Positions 48,766 through 56,668 of a stretch of DNA of 64,000 bases are shown here, piece by piece. The stretch spans positions 186,001 through 250,000 of the forward strand of contig JAPJQV010000003.1 of NCBI GenBank assembly GCA_030824965.1, in the 5' to 3' direction. Source of the stretch: Micavibrio sp. (GTDB lineage: Bacteria > Pseudomonadota > Alphaproteobacteria > Micavibrionales > Micavibrionaceae). Positions within the stretch are counted from its first letter, which is position 1; each line of letters opens with the position of its first letter. The notes under the pieces were generated by a model. That model was not told the origin of the DNA and ran no database searches. It saw only the letters and a list, made by a program, of their open reading frames with translations. The translations under genes and the position numbers were made by a program.

Positions 48766-50364
48766 TCATGCTTTCCTCAATTTCACTATAAACCTTGCGC
48801 CTGTTCGATCGGCCCTGTTTTCCGCCTTGATCGATCCGTCATGAGCTTCGACGATCTGGCGGGCGATGGCGAGGCCCAGTCCTGAGTGAGAGCCGAATGC
48901 TTCGCCATGAGGGCGCTCGGTATAAAAACGTTCGAAGATTTTTTCGAGGCGATTTTGTGGTATGCCCGGGCCTTCATCCTCAATGACGATTTTAACGAAA
49001 TCCGTACCCTGATCGACAAGAATGCGGACTATTGCGCCGGGTGGAGAAAAAGAAATCGCATTAGATATGAGATTTTGAAAAACCTGCGAAAGCCTGTCTG
49101 CTTGCCCAAGAACGAAGATCGAGTTTTCAATGCCTTCGCAGACAATGTTGTGCGGCTGATCCTGGCCCTCGGCGCGGTCGAGCGGCTTGCGATAGGCGTC
49201 AACCAATGGGTAGATGATATATCGCAGGTCGACAGGCTTTAAAATATCGCGCAATAATTCGACATCAAGGCGCGAGGCCCGGGATATATCGGAGATCAGA
49301 CGGTCCATGCGAACCAAATCATGCATGATGATCCCCATCAATTTCTGGCGGTCTTCGTCGCGTTTGACTTTTTCCAGGGTCTCGACCGCGGATCGCATCG
49401 AAGTAAGGGGATTTTTCAGTTCATGCGAGACATCGGCAGCAAATTTTTCGATGGATTCGATCCTATCCTGAAGCGTCAAAGCCATTTCACGCAAGGCCAG
49501 AGATAATTCGCCAATCTCGTCCTTGCGATAGGAAAGATCGGGAATGGTGTCGACACCTACGCCTTTGTTTTCGCGCACTGCTTCCGCCGCCGAGGCGAGT
49601 TTCCGCAGCGGGTGGCCAATCGACGCGGAGAGATAAAGGGAGAAGAGAAGCGTTATCAGCAAAGAGCCAACGAAAAACTGGATGATGCTGATGCGCATCA
49701 ATCCGAATGTTTGCCGGATCTTGGTATCCGCCCTTGTGATATAGATAACGGCTTTTACCTCGTCGGCCTTTATAACAGGCGCAGCGGTCACGAGGAGCAG
49801 GCCGCCTTCATCGGATTGCCAGGCGCTGAGTGTCAGCTTGCCATCGAGCGCGTCGGTCGTTCCCGGGAAGGAATTCATATCGTCGTCATAGGTGCGGGGA
49901 TAGGCAGGCAGTTCAAAATTTACCGCAAGGATGCTGCTGAAAGATGAAAAAACAATGTCGAGAACGTTACCTATTGTGCCGGGAAAAGCTTTACTCGCAG
50001 GCGTTTCGGGAAGACGATCTTCGGTTCTGGTATCGAGAAGAAGTTTGCCTTGCGGAGAAAACATACGCAGGCGCTGGGTTTTCTGCGTGCTGAAATTCTC
50101 AAGAATCTTTTCCGATTTTTTTAGGTCGAGTCCCTTTTCGCCGATGGCGTTATCCGACAAAACAGAAGCATAAAGCCGGGCTTCGGTCGCCAGCAATTCG
50201 GTTTCAGCGGCGGTGATATCTTTTTTATATTTATCGAGGTAGAGAATCCCGGCAATCAGTATCATGACTGCGATCAGGTTAAGTCCCATGATCTGATATG
50301 AAAGCCGGCTTAAGGGGCGCGGCGCTATATCATAAGTATGTTCCGGCTCCGCTCTGGCGTTCAT
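48766..50364 (-). CDS. chvG: ChvG-type sensor histidine kinase
   Basis: 532 residues. The first membrane span is near 28-45 (MGLNLIAVMILIAGILYL), then a periplasmic sensor domain of about 180 residues. A second span near 230-250 (IIQFFVGSLLITLLFSLYL), HAMP, the H-box ADVSHELKNPLTSMRSAVE and an HATPase domain (NLISNAISFSPPG, IEDEGPGIPQ, HSGLGLAIARQIVEAH) follow. ChvG senses acid or envelope stress in alphaproteobacteria and phosphorylates ChvI. It overlaps chvI by 4 bases and is followed by rapZ. In relatives hprK usually lies between chvG and rapZ; it is missing here. Confidence 0.93.
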   Translation of the reverse strand: MNARAEPEHTYDIAPRPLSRLSYQIMGLNLIAVMILIAGILYLDKYKKDITAAETELLATEARLYASVLSDNAIGEKGLDLKKSEKILENFSTQKTQRLRMFSPQGKLLLDTRTEDRLPETPASKAFPGTIGNVLDIVFSSFSSILAVNFELPAYPRTYDDDMNSFPGTTDALDGKLTLSAWQSDEGGLLLVTAAPVIKADEVKAVIYITRADTKIRQTFGLMRISIIQFFVGSLLITLLFSLYLSASIGHPLRKLASAAEAVRENKGVGVDTIPDLSYRKDEIGELSLALREMALTLQDRIESIEKFAADVSHELKNPLTSMRSAVETLEKVKRDEDRQKLMGIIMHDLVRMDRLISDISRASRLDVELLRDILKPVDLRYIIYPLVDAYRKPLDRAEGQDQPHNIVCEGIENSIFVLGQADRLSQVFQNLISNAISFSPPGAIVRILVDQGTDFVKIVIEDEGPGIPQNRLEKIFERFYTERPHGEAFGSHSGLGLAIARQIVEAHDGSIKAENRADRTGARFIVKLRKA

Positions 50365-51077
50365 GATTCTTTATATCGGTAACCGATGCCATAAAGCGTT
50401 TCGATATAATCAAAATCGTCATCGCGATCTTTAAATTTCTTGCGAATTCTCTTGATATGGGTATCAACCGTCCTGTCGTCGACATAAACATTCTGGCCAT
50501 AGGCGTCTGTAATAAGCTGATCCCTTGTTTTTACATGGCCGGGGTTGAGGGCCAGAGATTTTACCATCAAGTACTCGGTGACGGTCAGCTCAATATCCTT
50601 ATCCTTCCAGCGGCAGGTATGACGCAAATCGTCGAGAACGAGAAAACCGCGGGTTATCTTGTCGCTATCACTGGTGTTGTCGGCCGCCTTGGCATTGCGC
50701 CTTAATACGGCGCGGATGCGCTCGATAAGCAATCTTTGGGAAAACGGCTTTGTAATGTAATCGTCGGCGCCAAGACGCAAACCCAGAACCTGATCGACCT
50801 CATCATCTTTGGAGGTAAGGAAAATTGCCGGAACGTCTGTCTTCTCGCGCAGCCTTGATAATACTTCCATGCCTTCCATGCGCGGCATTTTGACGTCTAG
50901 GACAACCAGATCCGGCAAATTCGCTAAAATGCCATGTAATCCTTCCTCGCCGTCATGATAAGCCGTGACATTAAAACCTTCCGATTCAAGGGCGATAGAG
51001 ACGCTGGCGACTATATTCCGGTCATCATCGACCAGGGCGATATGGGGAGAATTCTGACTCATATATAAATCTAACAA
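50361..51077 (-). CDS. chvI: ChvI-type response regulator
   Basis: 238 residues: an OmpR-type receiver (HIALVDDDRNIVASVSIALE, phospho-Asp in LVVLDVKMPRMEGM, Lys in FITKPF-type YITKPFSQR) and a winged-helix DNA-binding domain (ELTVTEYLMVKSLALNPGHV, VYVDDRTVDTHIKRIRKKF). It is the transcription factor partner of ChvG, controlling envelope, exopolysaccharide and acid responses. It is the first gene of the leftward chvI-chvG-rapZ operon. The promoter must lie in 51078-51159, shared with the PRC-barrel gene. Confidence 0.94.
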   Translation of the reverse strand: MLDLYMSQNSPHIALVDDDRNIVASVSIALESEGFNVTAYHDGEEGLHGILANLPDLVVLDVKMPRMEGMEVLSRLREKTDVPAIFLTSKDDEVDQVLGLRLGADDYITKPFSQRLLIERIRAVLRRNAKAADNTSDSDKITRGFLVLDDLRHTCRWKDKDIELTVTEYLMVKSLALNPGHVKTRDQLITDAYGQNVYVDDRTVDTHIKRIRKKFKDRDDDFDYIETLYGIGYRYKES

Positions 51078-51159
51078 TTATTAAGACTAAATAGAATGGA
51101 GAAGATTTGCTTTCTGGTGCGTTAGCATTATACATATTTTTTAATTTGGAGATACGATC

Positions 51160-51852
51160 ATGTTGCGTCACATAATTTTTGCTTTGTCGGTTCTAACCAT
51201 AAGCCAAATGCCCATGGCTAAATCCTCTTTCGCCGAAGGAATGCAGGATCAAGCCTATATGGCGAAATTGCTGGAATTAAATAAAATCCGTCCAGAGCAG
51301 AGCCCGAATTTCGTGCTTGGGGATACGCAGCTTAAAGGTCGAGTTATCGACAAAAATCAACGCACTATGGGCCGTGTAAACAACATCATCGTCGGTCCGG
51401 ATGGCAAATACCAGACAATTTTGACGCGGACGGAAGAGTCCGGTTTCCGTGAGGAGGTTGCAATCGATGTCGCCACCTATATAAGCAACCAGACGCCAAA
51501 TACTTTCACTGTTTCTCTTGATCGAGACCAGCTCAAAAACAACATGGCCAGGTTACTGGCCGCGACCAGTACTGCCGCGGGGGAGGATAGTCCGTTAACA
51601 ATCGCAAATCTGCAAAGGGGAACGATCTATAAAACGGGCCGCAAACCCGTTGCAGGCGTAAGCGATGTGCTGGTGGATGCGAAAAATATGCAAATCGTGG
51701 CCTTGATCGTGAAAATGACTTCTGGCCAAAACCAGCGCGATCCGATTGCCATTCCTTATGAGGCGATGTCCGTTAAACGCAATGGCGACAAGCTGGAGCT
51801 TACGATCACGGATGCCCAGGCTGACATGATTGCGTCGATGGCGACGCGCTAA
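51160..51852 (+). CDS. Exported PRC-barrel domain protein
   Basis: 230 residues with a signal peptide (LTISQMPMAKSSFA). Two PRC-barrel-like halves are visible: NFVLGDTQLKGRVIDKNQRT followed by VNNIIVGPDGKYQTI, and IYKTGRKPVAGVSDVLVDAK followed by MQIVALIVKM. Such exported proteins are common in alphaproteobacteria and often induced by stress; their function is not known. It diverges from chvI, and the shared 82-base gap makes control by ChvI plausible (inference). TTGGAGAT precedes the start. It overlaps the end of dapE by 4 bases. Confidence 0.85.
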   Translation: MLRHIIFALSVLTISQMPMAKSSFAEGMQDQAYMAKLLELNKIRPEQSPNFVLGDTQLKGRVIDKNQRTMGRVNNIIVGPDGKYQTILTRTEESGFREEVAIDVATYISNQTPNTFTVSLDRDQLKNNMARLLAATSTAAGEDSPLTIANLQRGTIYKTGRKPVAGVSDVLVDAKNMQIVALIVKMTSGQNQRDPIAIPYEAMSVKRNGDKLELTITDAQADMIASMATR

Positions 51853-53012
51853 GCAAAAGAATTGCTGGAAAATAAATCCGCGAGAACTTCCTTGTAAGTC
51901 TCGGTCAGGGATTCGATATCGGAGACGCGCATTCTTTCGTCCACCTGATGATTGGTCTCGGTAATAACGCCGTATTCGACGACAGGGCAAAGATGCGCGA
52001 TAAAACGTCCGTCGGATGTACCGCCGCCTGTATCGTAGGCAGGCCTTGAACCGCAGACTTTTTCGGCGGAACGGGCGACGAGATCGGCCCATTTTAAAGA
52101 ACTTGTCATGAAACTATCTGCTTTGCAGCTCGATACCATTTCATAAGATTCACCGACGCTATCAAGAGCTGCGCGTAGCTTGGCTTCCAATGCAGAGGGC
52201 GACCAAAGGTCGTTGAAGCGGACATTGATGTGGGCGGAGGATCGTGCGGCCACGACGTTGCGGGCGGGATTTCCTGTATCCGCGGTAGTGATCGCGATAT
52301 GTGACGGCGGCATTAATTCGGAGCCGTCATCGAGTTTCAGATTGATCAGCGCGTATAAAAGTTTCACCATTTTCTCAACCGGATTGATAAAGCGGTCGGG
52401 GTAGGCGCTGTGGCCTTGCTTGCCGGTGATAAACAAATCGGCATGGAACGAGCCGCGACGCCCGACACGCATGGTCTGGCCCATTTCTGACGCATTAGAA
52501 GGTTCGGCGACGAGGGCCAAATCAGGAACTTGACCATTCTCTTCCATCCATTTGATGACTTTTTCCGTCCCGTTAACGCTATCGGCTTCTTCATCTCCGG
52601 TAATCAAAAGGCTGATCGAGCCTTTAAAATTCGGGTGTTCCGCCAGATAACGGGACGCCCCGGCAATCGCGGCGGCGACACCGGATTTCATATCCGCTGC
52701 CCCGCGTCCGTATAAAATACCGTCATGAATTTCGGCGGCAAAAGGCGGATGGGTCCAATCAGACTCTCTGCCCGGCGGCACGACATCGGTATGGCCGAGA
52801 AAACAGACATGCGGGCTTTCAGTCCCGAGGCGGGCGAAGATATTATCGACCGGGTAGGAACCGTCCCCTTCGAAGCGGAGATCGTGAATCGTAAATCCCA
52901 TCGCCGACAATTCATCGCGCACGATCTGCAACGCGCCTTCATCCGCCGGGGTGACGGAACGGCAGCGGATCAGGCGCTGGGTCAGGTCGATGGGGTCTAT
53001 TAAACTAATCAC
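51849..53012 (-). CDS. dapE: Succinyl-diaminopimelate desuccinylase
   Basis: 387 residues from GTG 53012. This start overlaps the dapD stop by 8 bases and gives the family-typical beginning DPIDLTQRLIRCRSVTPADE; a longer frame from 53054 would lie wholly over dapD. Metal-site motifs of the M20 family are VCFLGHTDVVPPG (His and Asp), YGRGAADMKSGVAA, GDEEADSVNGTEK (catalytic Glu pair) and TDGRFIAHLCPVVEYG. It removes succinate in the lysine and meso-diaminopimelate pathway. With dapD it forms a coupled leftward operon. Confidence 0.96.
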   Translation of the reverse strand: MISLIDPIDLTQRLIRCRSVTPADEGALQIVRDELSAMGFTIHDLRFEGDGSYPVDNIFARLGTESPHVCFLGHTDVVPPGRESDWTHPPFAAEIHDGILYGRGAADMKSGVAAAIAGASRYLAEHPNFKGSISLLITGDEEADSVNGTEKVIKWMEENGQVPDLALVAEPSNASEMGQTMRVGRRGSFHADLFITGKQGHSAYPDRFINPVEKMVKLLYALINLKLDDGSELMPPSHIAITTADTGNPARNVVAARSSAHINVRFNDLWSPSALEAKLRAALDSVGESYEMVSSCKADSFMTSSLKWADLVARSAEKVCGSRPAYDTGGGTSDGRFIAHLCPVVEYGVITETNHQVDERMRVSDIESLTETYKEVLADLFSSNSFA

Positions 53013-53823
53013 GCAATAACTCGTTAATCGACGTTTTGCTGCGGGTTTTTTCATCGACGCGCTTGACGATCACGGCGCAGTAGAGCGACGGGCCGCCGTT
53101 TTTACCCGGTAGGGAGCCGGGGACAACAACGGAATAGGCCGGAACGCGGCCCATGAAAATCTCGCCTGTCTCACGGTCGATGATCTTGGTGGACGCACCG
53201 AGGAAAACGCCCATGGAAAGGACAGAGCCTGTTTCAACGATTACGCCTTCGGCGACTTCGGAGCGGGCACCGACAAAGACATTATCTTCGATGATAACGG
53301 GGTTGCCTTGAAGCGGTTCAAGCACGCCGCCGATCCCGACACCGCCCGATATATGACAGTCCTTACCGATCTGGGCGCAGGAGCCGATCGTCACCCATGT
53401 ATCGACCATCGTGCCCGTGTCGACGTAAGCGCCGATATTGACGAAGCTTGGCATCAGAATAACGCCCGGTGCGATATAAGAGCCTTTACGGGCGAAAGAG
53501 CCGGGCACGGCGCGAAAACCGGCACTTGAAAAATCGGAGTCCGACCAGCCGGATGTCTTCACGGGAACCTTATCCCACCACGCGGAATTATCAGGGCCGT
53601 TATTCATTTGCTGGTTCGGGTTGAGCCGGAACGACAGTAAAACCGCTTTTTTCAGCCATTGATGGACGACCCAGGCATCACCTTGTTTTTCGGCGATTCT
53701 ATATTCGCCTTTATCGAGACCGGCCAGAACAGTGTCAACGGCGGCGCGGATATCACCGGCGGTTTCGGTGGAGACGGTAGCGCGGTCTTCCCAAGCCTGA
53801 TCAATAATTTTTTCGAGAGACAT
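53005..53823 (-). CDS. dapD: Tetrahydrodipicolinate N-succinyltransferase
   Basis: 272 residues: an N-terminal helical domain, then a left-handed beta-helix of hexapeptide repeats (VPGSFARKGSYIAPGVILMP, NIGAYVDTGTMVDTWVTIGS, DCHISGGVGIGGVLEPLQGN) and a C-terminal cap. It makes N-succinyl-2-amino-6-ketopimelate for lysine and peptidoglycan synthesis. It is the first gene of the dapD-dapE operon and diverges from the DUF3108 gene; the 71 bases between hold both promoters. Confidence 0.97.
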   Translation of the reverse strand: MSLEKIIDQAWEDRATVSTETAGDIRAAVDTVLAGLDKGEYRIAEKQGDAWVVHQWLKKAVLLSFRLNPNQQMNNGPDNSAWWDKVPVKTSGWSDSDFSSAGFRAVPGSFARKGSYIAPGVILMPSFVNIGAYVDTGTMVDTWVTIGSCAQIGKDCHISGGVGIGGVLEPLQGNPVIIEDNVFVGARSEVAEGVIVETGSVLSMGVFLGASTKIIDRETGEIFMGRVPAYSVVVPGSLPGKNGGPSLYCAVIVKRVDEKTRSKTSINELLRD

Positions 53824-53894
53824 ATCAATTCCTTATAATTTTCTGCTTTCGAGCTTGCCCTTGCCTCGCGAATTTTTCAAGCCATTATGGTTGG

Positions 53895-54704
53895 ATGCGG
53901 AATGTAATTTTTTTTCTTGTTGCGGTATTGTGTTCGAACCCGTCATTTGCCGAAAGCTATGCCGCGAAATACGATGTTTATGCCGGGGGAATTCATGCGC
54001 TTCAGGCCCGTCTCGGTTACCGGGAAACATCAAAAAGCTATGATGTTTCCATTGCCTCGGAAACCTACGGCATTCTCGATAAAATCGTTCCCTGGCATGC
54101 GACGCTGGAAACGAAAGGTCAGATTTTAAAGGGAAAAATGCTGCCGCTGTCCCATAAGGCCGATACGACGACGCGCAAGAAACATGAAATTAATTCTTAT
54201 GCTTACGATAGAAAGGGTCAGCTCCATAGTTTCAGTCAGGTCGTCAATGGCAAAGACGAAACGCTGAGCGATCTCGATCCGGCGATTTATAAGGATACGA
54301 TAGACGTCATGACCTCAATTTTCAGCCTGATCGGTCAGGTTGAGGCGGGGAAAGGTTGCAGCGCGCAGCCAATGGTTTTCGATTCCGAGCGCAGTTACCG
54401 CCTTATTTTTAAAGACGGTCCAAAGGAAAATTTAAAAGCCAATAAATACAGTTCTTTTTCAGGAGAGGCTGTCGGCTGCACATTTGAAGTCCAGCCCGAG
54501 GGCGGGAAGTGGCATAAAAAACCGCGGGGGTGGATGAAAATTCAGGATCAGGCAAAAAAAAGCGGCCAAATGCCGGTGATTTATTTCGCGAATTTATCGA
54601 AAACCAACAGGCCGTTATACGCGCCGGTCAGGACTGTCATTAAAACCAATATCGGCACCTTTATCGCACACATGACGTCTTTTGAGGAAAAGCCTGAAAA
54701 ATAA
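53895..54704 (+). CDS. Exported DUF3108-family protein
   Basis: 269 residues with a signal peptide (FFLVAVLCSNPSFAE). The mature part starts YAAKYDVYAGGIHALQARLG and continues YDVSIASETYGILDKIVPWH, the usual DUF3108 opening: a beta-rich periplasmic fold related to outer-membrane lipid handling proteins. Two Cys (GKGCSAQP, AVGCTFEV) may pair. Function is unknown. It lies between dapD and glmU, both cell-wall precursor genes, which fits an envelope role. Confidence 0.85.
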   Translation: MRNVIFFLVAVLCSNPSFAESYAAKYDVYAGGIHALQARLGYRETSKSYDVSIASETYGILDKIVPWHATLETKGQILKGKMLPLSHKADTTTRKKHEINSYAYDRKGQLHSFSQVVNGKDETLSDLDPAIYKDTIDVMTSIFSLIGQVEAGKGCSAQPMVFDSERSYRLIFKDGPKENLKANKYSSFSGEAVGCTFEVQPEGGKWHKKPRGWMKIQDQAKKSGQMPVIYFANLSKTNRPLYAPVRTVIKTNIGTFIAHMTSFEEKPEK

Positions 54705-54776
54705 GCCTTTTGGCGTTGCAATTGACTGAAATATCATGTGACTTGAGCCTTTCAAACCGTCAGGCAAATTAGCGCA

Positions 54777-56159
54777 ATGAGTTCAGCCCTTTCCAAATCT
54801 TCATCTTCTTCCGTAACAAGAAAAATTCAGCCTGTATCCGAACTGGCCGTTGTGATTTTAGCGGCGGGCAAGGGTACGCGCATGAAATCGCGTACACCGA
54901 AGGTTTTGCACAAAATCGCGGGCCTGCCGATGATTTCGCATATCGTGAAATCAGCCGAAAGCCTGAAGCCGAAGAAGATCGTCGTCGTATTGTCGGACGG
55001 CATGGAAGATGTGGCGAAAACTGTAGCCCCGCATCAGGTGGCAATCCAGAAAATGCAAAAAGGCACGGGCGACGCGATGAAGTCCGCCATGGCGCATCTG
55101 GGAGATTTTAAGGGCCAGATTTTGGTCTTGTTCGGTGATGTGCCTTTAATCAGTGCCGAGACCTTGAAAATGGTTGTGGAGCATCACAGGAGAGGGAAGG
55201 GCTTCGGCGCCACGGTTCTGGCTTTCGCTGCGCCGGACCCGAAAGGCTATGGCCGCATCTTCCAAAACCCCGACGGGACATTGGCGCGAATCGTCGAAGA
55301 CGCCGATGCAACTGAAGATGAGAAACTCGTGCGCCTTTGCAATAGCGGAACAATGCTCTTGGAAGGTGACGGTCTGGAAGATGCGCTGGGCCGGATTAAA
55401 AACAAGAATGCGCAAGGCGAATTTTATCTTGTCGATCTGCCGAAAATTCTGGCGGAAGACGGATTGTCGACCGGCGTCATTCGCGGCGATTTTCATGAAT
55501 TGAAAGGTGTCAATTCCCGGGCGCAGCTCGCGGAAGTAGAGATGATCTGGCAGCACAGAAAGCGCCTTGCCCTGATGGATGACGGCGTCACATTGCAAGA
55601 CCCGAACACGATCTATTTCGCGCATGATACGAAAATCGGGCGCGATAGCGTGATCGGTGCCAATTGCGTCTTTGGCGAAGGGGTTGAAGTTGAAGACAAT
55701 GTAGAGATCCGCAGTTTTTCCCATCTGGAAGGCGCGAAAGTGAAATCCGGCGCAGTTATCGGGCCGTTCGCCAGACTGCGCCCCGGCGCGGATATCGGGG
55801 AGGATGCACGGATCGGTAATTTCGTTGAAATCAAAAATTCGAAAATCGGCAAAGGCGCGAAGGCCAATCACTTAGGCTATATAGGTGACGCTGAACTGGG
55901 CGACAATTCCAATTTCGGTTGCGGCGCGATCACCGTTAATTATGACGGCTTGAAAAAATCGAAAACGACAATTGGCAAAAACGTGATGGTAGGATCGAAC
56001 TCATCCCTTGTGGCACCGATTACGATTGCCGATGGTGCGTATATCGCGGCGGGTTCGACATTGACCAAAGACGTCGCGGCGGATGATCTTGTTATTGGTC
56101 GAGCCAAAACGATCGTCATGGCAGGCAAGGCCAAAGGCAGAATGAAACCTAATGAATAA
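54777..56159 (+). CDS. glmU: Bifunctional GlcNAc-1-P uridyltransferase / GlcN-1-P acetyltransferase
   Basis: 460 residues. After a Ser-rich N-terminal tail (SSALSKSSSSS) comes the uridyltransferase domain with VVILAAGKGTRMKSRTPKVL and QKGTGDAMKSA. The left-handed beta-helix acetyltransferase follows (DTKIGRDSVIGANCVFGEGV; NHLGYIGDAELGDNSNFGCG; VNYDGLKKSKTTIG). It makes UDP-GlcNAc for wall and lipid A. A small exported-protein gene overlaps its end by 8 bases, and glmS follows, so UDP-GlcNAc synthesis is organised as one operon. Confidence 0.97.
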   Translation: MSSALSKSSSSSVTRKIQPVSELAVVILAAGKGTRMKSRTPKVLHKIAGLPMISHIVKSAESLKPKKIVVVLSDGMEDVAKTVAPHQVAIQKMQKGTGDAMKSAMAHLGDFKGQILVLFGDVPLISAETLKMVVEHHRRGKGFGATVLAFAAPDPKGYGRIFQNPDGTLARIVEDADATEDEKLVRLCNSGTMLLEGDGLEDALGRIKNKNAQGEFYLVDLPKILAEDGLSTGVIRGDFHELKGVNSRAQLAEVEMIWQHRKRLALMDDGVTLQDPNTIYFAHDTKIGRDSVIGANCVFGEGVEVEDNVEIRSFSHLEGAKVKSGAVIGPFARLRPGADIGEDARIGNFVEIKNSKIGKGAKANHLGYIGDAELGDNSNFGCGAITVNYDGLKKSKTTIGKNVMVGSNSSLVAPITIADGAYIAAGSTLTKDVAADDLVIGRAKTIVMAGKAKGRMKPNE

Positions 56160-56664
56160 AATTTTTGTATTTTGTTTATTGATTATTGTTTTTTATTCCT
56201 CATCTGCACTAGCAAGATGCATCACCTCATCGGCGCAGAGGGATAAAAATTTGGAGAACGCGGACGCTGTCGTTGAAGCAGTTGTATTGGAAGTAACTTC
56301 TAACTTTAAGCCTGTCGATCCTATTGCAAGAGAGAATCAAGAATATATATCTTGGAAATCTGATAAGCCTGAGTTCGATTTGGTAAGGATTGAAATTAAG
56401 AAAATTTATAAAAATTCTAAGATGCTCGAATCTCTACCAAGAGTTATTGATACTTTTCGCTATGTTGATAGTGGACCGGGATCAAGATTGTCTGTTGTCA
56501 AAACGCCTGTGATCATGCCTCTATATTGGAGCTCTTTAGATAAAAAGTTTCAGATCAAAAGTGGTGAGTGCGCTTTAGAATTTGATCACAAGAAATTAGG
56601 AATTGAAATTAAAAATAGTCCTGAAGCATTGAGAACGCCACGGCTATTACAGCAGGAGAAATAA
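56152..56664 (+). CDS. Small exported protein between glmU and glmS, unrecognised
   Basis: 170 residues with a signal peptide (LLIIVFYSSSALARC; the Cys right after the cleavage region is not in a lipobox). The mature protein is rich in Lys, Glu and Ser, with a beta-type pattern (ADAVVEAVVLEVTSNFKPVD; FDLVRIEIKKIYKN). It somewhat resembles tissue-inhibitor/NTR-like bacterial exported proteins that start with a Cys, but this is weak. The DNA is clearly more AT-rich than glmU and glmS, suggesting separate origin. It overlaps glmU by 8 bases and ends 4 bases before glmS. Confidence 0.75.
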   Translation: MNKIFVFCLLIIVFYSSSALARCITSSAQRDKNLENADAVVEAVVLEVTSNFKPVDPIARENQEYISWKSDKPEFDLVRIEIKKIYKNSKMLESLPRVIDTFRYVDSGPGSRLSVVKTPVIMPLYWSSLDKKFQIKSGECALEFDHKKLGIEIKNSPEALRTPRLLQQEK

Positions 56665-56668
56665 GTGC

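Noticed and set aside
53013..53054. Longer dapE reading frame starting at 53054
   Set aside because: The extra 14 residues lie wholly over dapD, are not like any DapE N-terminus, and the GTG at 53012 gives the standard start.
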